A stretch of DNA of 64,000 nt from positions 2,976,001 through 3,040,000 of the forward strand of contig NZ_JAUSZM010000003.1 of assembly GCF_030817655.1 (NCBI RefSeq), given 5' to 3'. Below are positions 1 to 8,311 of the stretch, in pieces. Numbering within the stretch: position 1 is the stretch's first letter; each line of letters opens with the position of its first letter. Source of the DNA: Streptomyces sp. V4I2. GTDB taxonomy: Bacteria > Actinomycetota > Actinomycetes > Streptomycetales > Streptomycetaceae. The position numbers were made by a program, and so were the translations under genes. Under the pieces are notes generated by a model. The model was not told the DNA's origin. It searched no databases and saw nothing but the letters and a program-made list of their open reading frames with translations.

Positions 1-836
1 TTGTCGGAGGACCAGCGCAGGGTCGCGGTCTGCGGGGGCTGGGCGGGCTGCTGGACGCCGGGCGCGCGCAGCGCGGCCAGGTCCTTCGGCGTGGGCACCC
101 CTGCCTTGGGCGCGGTCGCGGGCACCCGCTCCTGCGTGCCGTTCTCCGAGACGGTGGCCGCCGGGGCGTGCTCCTCCTCGACCGACCGCTCGGCTGCCGG
201 GCGGTGCGCGGACTCGGGCAGCGGGGCGGAGAGGATCGCGGCGATCTCGGGCCGCGGCACGGGCGGCGGCGCACAGATCCCGCCGAGGTCCTTGGTGCGC
301 ACGGCCTTGGTGATCCACGTACGGTCCAGCACGCGCCGCTCGTCGGCCTCGGCGACCAGGTCCTCGGACTGGTTGTAGTCCCCGTCGGCGGCCTGCACGG
401 CCCACAGGTGTACGGCGACGCCGTGCTCCTTGGCGGCCATCATGCCCGGCAGCAGATCCCCGTCGCCGGTCACCAGGACGATGTCGGAGCAGGCGCGGTT
501 GCGGGCCAGCTCGGTCAGCTCGGCGTGCATCGCGGCGTCCACGCCCTTCTGGGCCCAGCGTCCGTCGCTGCGGGTCAGGGCGCCGAGCCGGACGGTGACC
601 CGGGGCATCACGCGCAGTCTGCGGTGCTCGGGCTGCGGGACGCGGTCGGGGGCGCCGTCGAACCAGTAGATGCGCAGCAGGGGCCGTTCCGTGTCGGACT
701 CGGCGCGTTCGCGCAGGCCCTGGATGAGGGCGGTGTGGTCGACGGTGATGCGGGACCGCGAGGGCTCCCCGGCGAGGAGACTGGCGGCGGCCCCCAGCAG
801 ATACCCGGCGTCCACCAGGACGATGCAGCGGTCCAC
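1..836 (-). CDS. NYN-domain (PIN-like nuclease fold) protein, 3' end missing
   Basis: The minus-strand frame starts at a GTG and runs off the left edge, so about 278 residues are visible. The N-terminal part reads as a NYN domain: acidic clusters occur in VLVDAGYLLG, VTGDGDLLPGM and DGDYNQSEDL, the usual places for the metal-binding aspartates of this PIN-like RNase fold. After about residue 170 the protein becomes Pro/Ala-rich and looks like a linker. A second in-frame GTG lies 9 nt upstream (845), but AGAGG is spaced better for 836. NYN proteins are thought to be nucleases acting on RNA; the substrate here cannot be told. It is divergent from the small gene at 1061. The domain call is confident, the function is not. 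Confidence 0.82.
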   Translation of the reverse strand, partial: MDRCIVLVDAGYLLGAAASLLAGEPSRSRITVDHTALIQGLRERAESDTERPLLRIYWFDGAPDRVPQPEHRRLRVMPRVTVRLGALTRSDGRWAQKGVDAAMHAELTELARNRACSDIVLVTGDGDLLPGMMAAKEHGVAVHLWAVQAADGDYNQSEDLVAEADERRVLDRTWITKAVRTKDLGGICAPPPVPRPEIAAILSAPLPESAHRPAAERSVEEEHAPAATVSENGTQERVPATAPKAGVPTPKDLAALRAPGVQQPAQPPQTATLRWSSD

Positions 837-1060
837 GCGATCCACCCTCTTTCCGGGAGGTTTGCTTCGGGCTTGCTTCGAGTCTGCCCGACCACGCGAG
901 GGTTAACGGCCCGAACTCGATCTTCGGCGTGGCGTTTCGGGGCTTCGCACCCCGACAAGCCGTGTCACAGACGGTAATTATCCGACATGCGCTTGTTGTC
1001 AGCCTATGTGAATCTGGTCCCGGCCCTGGCCCCTAGATCCCCCTCAGGAGGTAGATCACC

Positions 1061-1225
1061 ATGGCCAAGAACAAGAACCGTGAACGCAAGCAGTCGCAGC
1101 CCGAGCGTGGTCAGCAGACGGCCGAGCAGCCGTCGATGGACACGCCGAGCGAGCACCGCACCACCCAGGTGACTCCCGGCGACATGGCCCCCAAAGGGCG
1201 CCGGAAGCGCTTCGGTCACAACTGA
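1061..1225 (+). CDS. small basic hydrophilic protein, 54 aa
   Basis: This short ORF begins MAKNKNRERKQSQPERGQQ and ends GRRKRFGHN. It has one of the best ribosome binding sites in the window (CAGGAGGT at 1045-1052, 8 nt before the ATG) and normal high-GC codon use. It is rich in Lys, Arg, Gln and Glu, has no hydrophobic stretch, and is predicted to be cytosolic and largely disordered with basic ends. It stands alone between a divergent NYN gene and the convergent dnaE and is followed by a strong hairpin. I do not recognise a functional domain. The charged ends might suit binding to nucleic acid, but that is inference only. Confidence 0.72.
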   Translation: MAKNKNRERKQSQPERGQQTAEQPSMDTPSEHRTTQVTPGDMAPKGRRKRFGHN

Positions 1226-1262
1226 CATCTTCATAACGGGCTGTTGAAGCCCAGGCACACAC

Positions 1263-1296
1263 CGAGGGGCGCACCCGGCTGCGGATGCGCCCCTCG
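1263..1296. terminator. bidirectional hairpin between the 54-aa gene and dnaE
   Basis: CGAGGGGCGCA (1263-1273) and TGCGCCCCTCG (1286-1296) form a perfect 11-bp stem with a 12-nt loop, exactly between two converging genes. There is no U-tract, as is common for Streptomyces terminators. Confidence 0.75.
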
Positions 1297-1325
1297 CGTA
1301 CGTCAGTTGCCCGTCGGCCGGCCGC

Positions 1326-4300
1326 TCAGCCGGCCAGGCAGGACGGGCCCAGCAGCACCTTCAGATCGCCGAAGAGCGCCGGGTCCGGCTTCACGCGATG
1401 CCGGTCGAGGCGCAGCACGGTCGTCTTGCGCGGGCCCTGGAGCTTGATCCGGACCTCGCTCTCGCCCTTGTGGTGGCTGAGGATCTCACCGAGCCGACTC
1501 ACCATCGGCGGGGTGATCCGGGTGGCCGGGATGGTGAGGATCACGGGCGCGTTGGTGCCGGCGTTCGACAGGTCCGGCACCTGGAGCTCCATCGCGACGA
1601 GACGGGGCACGTCCTCGCGCTTGTCCAGGCGTCCCTTGACGAACACCACGGCGTCCTCGACGAGTTGGGTCGAGACGAGCTGGTAGGTCGCCGGGAAGAA
1701 CATGCACTCGATGGAGCCGGCGAGGTCCTCGACGGTGGCGATGGCCCAGGCGTTGCCCTGCTTGGTCATCTTGCGCTGGAGGCCGGAGATGATGCCGCCG
1801 ATGGTGACCACCGCGCCGTCGGAGTGCTCACCTCCGGTGAGCTGGGCGATGCCCGCGTCGGCCTTGTCGGACAGCACGTGCTCCAGGCCGAAGAGCGGGT
1901 GGTCGGAGACGTACAGACCGAGCATCTCCCGCTCCTGCGCGAGGAGATAGGTCTTGTCCCACTCCTCGGTGGTGAACTCCACGTCGAGGCCGAAGCCGGG
2001 TTCGCTGGTGTCCTCCTCGCCCATGCCGCCGAAGAGGTCGAACTGCCCCTCGGCCTCCTTGCGCTTGACCGCCACCACGTTGTCGATCATCGGCTCGAAG
2101 TGCGCGGTCAGCCCCTTGCGGGTGTGCCCCAGGGTGTCGAACGCGCCCGCCTTGATCAGCGACTCCGTGGTGCGCTTGTTGCACGCGACCGCCTCGACCT
2201 TGTCGAGGTAGTCGGGGAAGGAGGCGTACTTGCCCTTGGCCTTGCGGCTCTTGATGATCGACTCGACCACGTTCGTACCGACGTTCCGCACCGCTTCGAG
2301 GCCGAAGAGGATCACGTCGTCGCCCTGGGCGGCGAAGTTGTGCACCGACTCGTTGACGTTCGGCGGGAGCACCTTGATGCCCATGCGCCGGCACTCGTTG
2401 AGGTAGACCGCCGACTTGTCCTTGTCGTCCTTGACGGAGGTCAGCAGCGCGGCCATGTACTCGGCGGGGTGGTTCGCCTTGAGGTAGGCGGTCCAGTACG
2501 AGACCAGGCCGTACGCGGCGGAGTGCGCCTTGTTGAACGCGTAGCCGGCGAAGGGGACCAGCACGTCCCACAGCGCCTTGATGGCTTCGTCGCTGTACCC
2601 CTTCTTCTGGGCGCCCTCCTGGAAAAGGACGAAGTTCTTCGCCAGCTCGTCGGGCTTCTTCTTGCCCATCACACGGCGGAGGATGTCGGCCTCGCCGAGC
2701 GAGTAGCCGGCGATGATCTGGGCGGCCTTCTGCACCTGCTCCTGGTAGACGATCAGGCCGTAGGTGACCGCCAGGACCTCCTGGAGGGGCTCCTCCAGCT
2801 CCTTGTGGATCGGCGTGATCTCCTGGAGGCCGTTCTTGCGCAGCGCGTAGTTGGTGTGCGAGTCCATGCCCATCGGGCCGGGACGGTAGAGCGCGGAGAC
2901 GGCGGAGATGTCCTCGAAGTTGTCGGGCTTCATCAGGCGCAGCAGCGAGCGCATGGGGCCGCCGTCGAACTGGAAGACGCCGAGGGTCTCGCCGCGCTGG
3001 AGGAGTTCGAAGGTCGTCGGATCGTCCAGCGGGAGGGCCAGCAGGTCGAGGTCGATGCCCTTGTTGGACTTCACCATCTTGACGGCGTCGTCCATGATCG
3101 TCAGGTTGCGCAGGCCGAGGAAGTCCATCTTCAGCAGGCCGAGCGACTCGCACTGCGGGTAGTCCCACTGCGTGATGGTCACGCCGTCGGTGTGCCGCAC
3201 CCAGATCGGGGCGTGGTCGACGATGGGCTCGCTGGACATGATCACGCCGGCGGCGTGCACGCCCATCTGCCGGACCAGTCCCTCGACGCCCTTGGCGGTG
3301 TCGATGACCTTCTTCACGTCCGGCTCGTTCTCGTACATCGCGCGGATCTCGCCGGCCTCGCTGTAGCGCGGGTGCGAGGGGTCGGTGATGCCGTTGAGGT
3401 CGATGCCCTTGCCGAGGACGTCGGCGGGCATCGCCTTGGTGAGGCGGTCGCCCATCGCGTACGGGTAGCCCAGCACGCGCGCGGAGTCCTTGATGGCGTT
3501 CTTCGCCTTGATCTTGCCGTAGGTGCCGATCATGGCGACCTTGTCGGCGCCGTACTTCTCCGTCACGTACCTGATCACCTCGACGCGCCGACGCTCGTCG
3601 AAGTCGATGTCGACGTCGGGCATGGAGACGCGCTCGGGATTGAGGAACCGCTCGAAGATCAGGCCGTGCGGGATCGGGTCGAGGTCGGTGATGCCCATCG
3701 CGTACGCGACGATCGAGCCGGCCGCGGACCCTCGGCCGGGGCCGACCGCGATGCCCTGGTTCTTGGCCCACATGATGAAGTCTGCGACGACGAGGAAGTA
3801 GCCCGGGAACCCCATCTGGATGATGACGTCCATCTCGTACTCGACCTGCTTCTGACGGTCCTCGGGGATGCCGCCCGGGAAGCGGCGCTCCATGCCGCGG
3901 CGGACCTCCTCCTTGAACCAGCTGACCTCGGTGTAGCCCTCGGGGATGTCGAACTTCGGCATGAGGTTCTTCGCCTCGAACATGCCGGCCGTGTCGATCT
4001 GCTCGGCCACCAGGAGGGTGTTGGCGCAGCCCTCCTGCCAGGCGTCCGAGGAGTCGATGGCGTACATCTCGTCGGTGGACTTGAGGTAGTAGCCGGTGCC
4101 GTCGAAGCGGAAGCGGTCCGGGTCGGAGAGGTTCTTGCCGGTCTGGATGCACAGCAGCGCGTCATGCGCGACCGACTCGTGCGCGTACGTGTAGTGCGAG
4201 TCGTTGGTGACCAGCGGCGGGATGCCGAGCTTCTTGCCGATCTCCAGGAGGCCGTCGCGGACCCGGTGCTCGATGTCGATGCCGTGGTCCATCAGTTCCA

Positions 4301-4865
4301 GGAAGTAGCGGTCCTTGCCGAAGATGTCCTGGTACTCGGCCGCGGACTTCAGGGCCTCGTCGAACTGGCCGAGGCGCAGCCGGGTCTGGAGCTCGCCGGA
4401 GGGGCAGCCGGTGGAGGCGATGAGCCCCTCGGACCACTGGGAGATGGTCTCCTTGTCCATCCGGGGCCACTTCTGCAGCCAGCCCTCCGCGTACGCGTCC
4501 GAGGAGAGCTTGAAGAGGTTGTGCAGGCCCGTCGCGTTGGCCGCCCAGATCGTCTTGTGGGTGTAACCACCCGAACCGGAGACGTCGTCCCGCTTCTGGT
4601 GCGGCTGACCCCACTGGATCTTGCGCTTGTTGCGCCGGGACTCGGGCGCGACATAGGCCTCGATGCCGATGATCGGGGTGACCCCGGCCTTCTTCGCCGA
4701 GTGGAAGAAGTCGTACGCCCCGTGGAGGTTGCCGTGGTCGGACATGGCGATGTGCGTCATGCCCATCTCGTTGCACGCGTCGAACATGTCCTTGAGCCGC
4801 GCGGCACCGTCCAGCAGCGAGTACTGGGTGTGGACGTGCAGGTGCGTGAACGGCGGCTTTGACAC
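1326..4865 (-). CDS. dnaE: DNA polymerase III alpha subunit (DnaE1)
   Basis: This 1179-residue protein is the catalytic subunit of the replicative polymerase. The PHP domain opens the protein (HLHVH near residue 10), and the polymerase active site carries the acidic motif PDVDIDFDE around residues 415-423, preceded by GPGRGSAAGS. The helix-hairpin-helix and OB-fold (GGIISGLQRKMTKQGNAW) regions follow, and the C-terminus is a short beta/tau-binding-type tail. The length matches actinobacterial DnaE1 and not the shorter DnaE2 (ImuC). The start MSKPPFTHLHVHTQYS fits the family. It is divergent from the DUF2252 gene across about 210 nt that contains several short GC hairpins. A full-length antisense frame exists but is a high-GC artefact. 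Confidence 0.97.
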   Translation of the reverse strand: MSKPPFTHLHVHTQYSLLDGAARLKDMFDACNEMGMTHIAMSDHGNLHGAYDFFHSAKKAGVTPIIGIEAYVAPESRRNKRKIQWGQPHQKRDDVSGSGGYTHKTIWAANATGLHNLFKLSSDAYAEGWLQKWPRMDKETISQWSEGLIASTGCPSGELQTRLRLGQFDEALKSAAEYQDIFGKDRYFLELMDHGIDIEHRVRDGLLEIGKKLGIPPLVTNDSHYTYAHESVAHDALLCIQTGKNLSDPDRFRFDGTGYYLKSTDEMYAIDSSDAWQEGCANTLLVAEQIDTAGMFEAKNLMPKFDIPEGYTEVSWFKEEVRRGMERRFPGGIPEDRQKQVEYEMDVIIQMGFPGYFLVVADFIMWAKNQGIAVGPGRGSAAGSIVAYAMGITDLDPIPHGLIFERFLNPERVSMPDVDIDFDERRRVEVIRYVTEKYGADKVAMIGTYGKIKAKNAIKDSARVLGYPYAMGDRLTKAMPADVLGKGIDLNGITDPSHPRYSEAGEIRAMYENEPDVKKVIDTAKGVEGLVRQMGVHAAGVIMSSEPIVDHAPIWVRHTDGVTITQWDYPQCESLGLLKMDFLGLRNLTIMDDAVKMVKSNKGIDLDLLALPLDDPTTFELLQRGETLGVFQFDGGPMRSLLRLMKPDNFEDISAVSALYRPGPMGMDSHTNYALRKNGLQEITPIHKELEEPLQEVLAVTYGLIVYQEQVQKAAQIIAGYSLGEADILRRVMGKKKPDELAKNFVLFQEGAQKKGYSDEAIKALWDVLVPFAGYAFNKAHSAAYGLVSYWTAYLKANHPAEYMAALLTSVKDDKDKSAVYLNECRRMGIKVLPPNVNESVHNFAAQGDDVILFGLEAVRNVGTNVVESIIKSRKAKGKYASFPDYLDKVEAVACNKRTTESLIKAGAFDTLGHTRKGLTAHFEPMIDNVVAVKRKEAEGQFDLFGGMGEEDTSEPGFGLDVEFTTEEWDKTYLLAQEREMLGLYVSDHPLFGLEHVLSDKADAGIAQLTGGEHSDGAVVTIGGIISGLQRKMTKQGNAWAIATVEDLAGSIECMFFPATYQLVSTQLVEDAVVFVKGRLDKREDVPRLVAMELQVPDLSNAGTNAPVILTIPATRITPPMVSRLGEILSHHKGESEVRIKLQGPRKTTVLRLDRHRVKPDPALFGDLKVLLGPSCLAG

Positions 4866-5078
4866 GGCGTGGCCTCCATGGAAAACACTCGGCGACAGGC
4901 TGCGGACAGTCTGGGGGGACAGCGTCGAAGTCTATGCCTCGGCACTGACACCGGGAGGCGTCTCCCCCGTACCTTCATGGAGGAGTCGCGGGCACTCCCG
5001 CGTACCGTCGCACGTTGCAAGAGGACGGGCGGTCCGTCCCCCATGTCACGCACCACCTGCACCAGGAGGCACCCAGCG

Positions 5079-6437
5079 ATGTCGGTTCCACAGCTCAACG
5101 ACGAGCACCGCGGCGAGGAGATCCTCGCCGTCTTCGACACCGCATTCGGCCAGCTCCTGGCCGCCGACCCGGCCGCGTTCCGCGTCAAGTTCCGGAAGAT
5201 GGCGGCCTCGGCCTTCGCGTTCTACCGTGGCACGGCGTGCCTCTTCTACCACGACCTCGAGGCCGAGAGCGCCGGGCAGGGTGGTGGGAGGGTACTCAGT
5301 GGCCCGTACCTGGACGAGCGCACCTCGCGCGTGTGGATCCACGGCGACCTGCACGCGGAGAACTTCGGCACGTACATGGACTCCACCGGCCGGCTGATCT
5401 TCAACGTCAACGACTTCGACGAGGCGTACGTCGGCCCCTTCACCTGGGACCTCAAGCGCTTCGCCGCCTCCATCGCCCTGGTCGGGTACGCGAAGGCGCT
5501 CGGCGACGAGCAGATCACCGATCTGGTGCAGGTGTACGCGGGCGCCTACCGCGAGCGGATCCACGCCCTGGCCACCGGCGCCAAGCGGGACGAGGTGCCG
5601 CCCTTCACCCTGGACACCGCCCAGGGCCCGCTCCTGGACGCGCTGCGGGACGCCCGCTCGCTGACCCGCTTCGGCCTGCTCGACTCGATGACGGAGATCC
5701 GTGACTTCGAGCGCCGCTTCGCCCCGGGCGGCGGCTCCATCGAGCTGGACGCGGCCACCCGCTACAAGGTCCTCGCGGCCTTCGACGGCTACCTGGAGAC
5801 GCTGCCGGACTCGTCCCTGGCCCGCCCGGACTCGTACCGCGTGAAGGACGTCGTCGGACGCCGCGGCATCGGCATCGGCTCGGCCGGTCTGCCGTCGTAC
5901 AACATCCTCCTTGAGGGCCACAGCGACGCCCTGGAGAACGACGTCGTGATCTACATCAAGCAGGCCCAGACCCCGGCCGTCTCCCGGCACATCACGGACT
6001 CGGCGATCCGGGACTACTTCCAGCACGAGGGCCACCGCACGGTGATCTCGCAGCGCGCCCTCCAGGCGCACGCCGACCCGTGGCTCGGCTGGACCGAGCT
6101 CGGCGGCATCGGCCAGCTGGTCGCCGAGGTGTCGCCGTACGCCGTGGACCTGGACTGGGGCGACATCGACGACCCGGAGGAGATCGCCGCGGTCGTCGCC
6201 GACCTGGGCCGGGCCACCGCCACCATGCACGGGGCGGCGGACGACCAGTCCGGTGAGTCCCTGGTGCCCTTCTCCACCGAGCGGGCCATCGACGCGGTGC
6301 TCGCGGCGGACTCCGACGACGGCGCCGGCTTCGAGAGCCTCCTGGTCGACTTCGCGCACGACTACGGCGCACGCGCGCGTGCCGACCACCAGATCTTCGT
6401 GGACCTGTTCCGCAACGGCCGGATTCCGGGTCTGTGA
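5079..6437 (+). CDS. DUF2252 family protein
   Basis: Encodes 452 residues. Motifs IHGDLHAENFG (about residue 87) and NVNDFDEA followed by WDLKR resemble the catalytic and metal loops of the protein-kinase-like/aminoglycoside phosphotransferase fold, which is how DUF2252 is generally classed; no substrate is known. The open frame continues 210 nt upstream, but the ATG at 5079 has a clear CAGGAGG 10 nt before it and gives the usual N-terminus, so the upstream extension is not used. It is cytosolic with no membrane segment. A terminator-like hairpin follows at 6454. The family call is firm, the biochemical role unknown. Confidence 0.85.
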   Translation: MSVPQLNDEHRGEEILAVFDTAFGQLLAADPAAFRVKFRKMAASAFAFYRGTACLFYHDLEAESAGQGGGRVLSGPYLDERTSRVWIHGDLHAENFGTYMDSTGRLIFNVNDFDEAYVGPFTWDLKRFAASIALVGYAKALGDEQITDLVQVYAGAYRERIHALATGAKRDEVPPFTLDTAQGPLLDALRDARSLTRFGLLDSMTEIRDFERRFAPGGGSIELDAATRYKVLAAFDGYLETLPDSSLARPDSYRVKDVVGRRGIGIGSAGLPSYNILLEGHSDALENDVVIYIKQAQTPAVSRHITDSAIRDYFQHEGHRTVISQRALQAHADPWLGWTELGGIGQLVAEVSPYAVDLDWGDIDDPEEIAAVVADLGRATATMHGAADDQSGESLVPFSTERAIDAVLAADSDDGAGFESLLVDFAHDYGARARADHQIFVDLFRNGRIPGL

Positions 6438-6453
6438 CGGAACGGCCGCGCAC

Positions 6454-6474
6454 AGGGATCCTTTAGGGGTCCCT
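6454..6474 (+). terminator. short hairpin after the DUF2252 gene
   Basis: AGGGATCC (6454-6461) pairs with GGGTCCCT (6467-6474), 8 bp including one G-T pair, around a 5-nt loop. It lies 17 nt after the stop codon. It could instead be part of the leader of the next gene. Confidence 0.5.
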
Positions 6475-6505
6475 TACAGGCCCGCGTGACAGACTCTCCT
6501 CCGCT

Positions 6506-7252
6506 ATGGACATATCCGGGACCCAGCTCAGAGCCGTGCGCGCGGCGCTGTTCACGGCACTCGTCGTGACGCTCAGCACCGCGTCGCACGTCCTGCTGTC
6601 CCGGGCCCCGCTGCCGCTGAACACGGTGGTGGTGGTCGCCGCCGCCGTGTTCGTGATCGCCTACGCCCTGGCCGGCCGCGAGCGCGGCTTCGGCCGGATC
6701 GCCGCCCTGCTGATCCCGCTGGAGCTGGCCGCCGACACCGTGTTCACCACCGGCCAGCACGTCTGTTACGGCGCCGCGGGCGGCCCGGTCACCGGCCCGC
6801 TGCGCTCCGTCGGCTTCGACGTGCTGTGCGGCGACGGCACCAGTGTCGGCGCCCCGCTGGCCCAATTCGGCAGGGGCGGCGCGCAGCGCCTCCGTGAGGG
6901 GTGGGGGTCGGGCGGCGGGTGGGAGGGCTCCGGCCCCGAGCGGCTCGGCGGTCTGCTCGCCCACGCCGACCCGGCGACCGCCTGGCTGCTGCTCGGCGCG
7001 CACATCGGCGTGGGCCTCCTCGCGGCCGCCTGGCTGCGCCGCGGCGAGCACGCGCTGGCCCAGCTGCTGCGCGCGGTGACCGCGACCACCTTCCGGCCGC
7101 TGCTGCTGGCGGTCGCGGCGGTGACGGTGGTGCCGTCGCCCTCCGTGCGCCGCCCGCGGCACCCCGGCCACCGTACGACCACCGCGCGCGAGCGGATCCT
7201 CGTGCACTCCCTGGGACGGCGTGGACCGCCGTGCTCAGGCGCTTTTGCCTGA
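6506..7252 (+). CDS. predicted polytopic membrane protein of unknown function
   Basis: Encodes 248 residues with hydrophobic segments near residues 13-31, 36-57, 64-80, 153-175 and 188-204, consistent with four or five membrane helices. A Gly/Arg-rich loop (about 120-145) separates the halves. The C-terminal 45 residues are basic and cytosol-like. There is no Shine-Dalgarno in the 20 nt before the ATG (the sequence there is pyrimidine-rich), so the start is less certain than for its neighbours. It precedes the DsbA-like gene but is separated from it by a hairpin at the stop codon and a tandem repeat. I do not recognise the family. Confidence 0.62.
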   Translation: MDISGTQLRAVRAALFTALVVTLSTASHVLLSRAPLPLNTVVVVAAAVFVIAYALAGRERGFGRIAALLIPLELAADTVFTTGQHVCYGAAGGPVTGPLRSVGFDVLCGDGTSVGAPLAQFGRGGAQRLREGWGSGGGWEGSGPERLGGLLAHADPATAWLLLGAHIGVGLLAAAWLRRGEHALAQLLRAVTATTFRPLLLAVAAVTVVPSPSVRRPRHPGHRTTTARERILVHSLGRRGPPCSGAFA

Positions 7253-7254
7253 GC
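7233..7254 (+). terminator. hairpin spanning the stop codon of the membrane-protein gene
   Basis: GCTCAGGC (7233-7240) and GCCTGAGC (7247-7254) form an 8-bp stem with the loop GCTTTT; the TGA lies in the right arm. Confidence 0.5.
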
Positions 7255-7310
7255 GTCTGCTCTCGGCCGAGCGTCTGCTGTCGCCTGAGCGTCTGCTCTC
7301 GCCCGAGCAG
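7248..7310 (+). repeat. 17-19 bp tandem repeat in the spacer before the dsbA-like gene
   Basis: Three full copies and one partial copy of a unit close to CCTGAGCGTCTGCTCTCG occupy 7248-7266, 7267-7283, 7284-7301 and 7302-7310. The first copy overlaps the end of the upstream gene. No coding function is apparent. Confidence 0.8.
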
Positions 7311-7399
7311 CGCCGAAGAGCGCCGAACGCACCTGAGCACCACCAGTCCCCCATACGTATCCCGCACACGACGTGTGCGCCTCCCCTACGGAGATCACC

Positions 7400-8212
7400 A
7401 TGGCAAAGCGGAACAGCCAGGCCGCGAAGTCCGCCGCCCGCGAGCGCCTGCGCCAGGAGCGCGAGCGCCAGGCCAAGCGCGCCAAGATCAAGCGGCAGGT
7501 CATCGTGGCCGGCTCCATAGTCGGCGTCCTGGCGATAGCCGGCGGCATCAGCTACGCGGTCGTCCAGGGCAACAAGCCCGGTTACTGGGACGCCGCGAAG
7601 GACGACAAGCTCGTCAAGCCGGCCAACACCACGGGCACGAACGGCACGACCGTGGTCACCGGCGAGAGCAGCGCCAAGAAGACCCTGGTCATGTACGAGG
7701 ACCCGCGCTGCCCGGTCTGCGCCCAGTTCGAGCAGACCGTCGGCGCGACGGTGGACAAGGGCGTCGAGGACGGCAAGTACAAGATCGAGTACGTCGGTGC
7801 CACCTTCCTCGACAACGGCCTGGGCGGCGAGGGCTCCAAGAACGCGCTCAGTGCCCTGGGCGCCGCGCTGAACGTCAGCCCCGAGGCCTTCCTCGAGTAC
7901 AAGACCGCGATGTACTCGGCGAAGTGGCACCCGGAGGAGTCCGACGACAAGTTCAAGGACGACTCCTACCTGATCAAGGTGGCCGACACGGTCCCCGCCC
8001 TCAAGGGCAACGCGAAGTTCCAGAACGCCGTGAAGAACGGCACCTTCGACAAGTGGGCGCTGGAGATGTCGGCGAAGTTCGACGACAGCGGCGTGTCGGG
8101 CACCCCGACCCTGAAGATGGACGGCAAGACCCTGACCGGCTCGGACGGCAAGAACGCGCCGATGACGGTCGCCGACTTCAACACGGCGATCGAGGCGGCC
8201 CTCAAGGCCTGA
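7400..8212 (+). CDS. membrane-anchored DsbA-family thioredoxin-fold protein
   Basis: Encodes 270 residues. A basic N-terminal tail (about residues 1-33, rich in Arg/Lys/Gln) is followed by one membrane helix (about 34-56) and an extracytoplasmic thioredoxin-fold domain. The redox motif is CPVC in YEDPRCPVCAQFE. A later stretch (VSGTPTLKMDG) is the cis-Pro loop. Such proteins act as thiol oxidoreductases outside the membrane, and DSBA-like proteins are common in actinobacteria. The ATG at 7400 has GGAG 6 nt upstream and gives a normal N-terminus; the frame could open 27 nt earlier without a good site. A strong terminator follows, so it is likely monocistronic. Confidence 0.88.
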   Translation: MAKRNSQAAKSAARERLRQERERQAKRAKIKRQVIVAGSIVGVLAIAGGISYAVVQGNKPGYWDAAKDDKLVKPANTTGTNGTTVVTGESSAKKTLVMYEDPRCPVCAQFEQTVGATVDKGVEDGKYKIEYVGATFLDNGLGGEGSKNALSALGAALNVSPEAFLEYKTAMYSAKWHPEESDDKFKDDSYLIKVADTVPALKGNAKFQNAVKNGTFDKWALEMSAKFDDSGVSGTPTLKMDGKTLTGSDGKNAPMTVADFNTAIEAALKA

Positions 8213-8247
8213 CCCCGATCGCCGCTCGAAGAGCGACCGTCGGCCAA

Positions 8248-8281
8248 AGAGCGGGCGAACTTTTGCGAGTTCGCCCGCTCT
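8248..8281 (+). terminator. strong hairpin after the DsbA-like gene
   Basis: AGAGCGGGCGAACT (8248-8261) and AGTTCGCCCGCTCT (8268-8281) form a perfect 14-bp stem with the 6-nt loop TTTGCG. Confidence 0.85.
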
Positions 8282-8289
8282 CGTTCATA

Positions 8290-8309
8290 CCGATCAGTAA
8301 CCTGATCGG
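8290..8309 (+). promoter_or_regulatory. palindrome overlapping a likely -10 box before the PhoD-like gene
   Basis: CCGATCAG (8290-8297), TAAC and CTGATCGG (8302-8309) form a perfect 8-bp inverted repeat that ends 2 nt before the GTG start. TAACCT (8298-8303) fits the TAnnnT -10 pattern and lies 8 nt before the start codon, which has no Shine-Dalgarno. This suggests a leaderless transcript with an operator on its -10 box. No convincing -35 box was found. Confidence 0.45.
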
Positions 8310-8311
8310 CC

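Noticed and set aside
1398..4862. 1154-residue open frame on the strand opposite dnaE
   Set aside because: Composition is dominated by Val/Leu/Asp/His/Arg as expected from reading antisense to a high-GC gene; no family motif, and dnaE is unmistakable.
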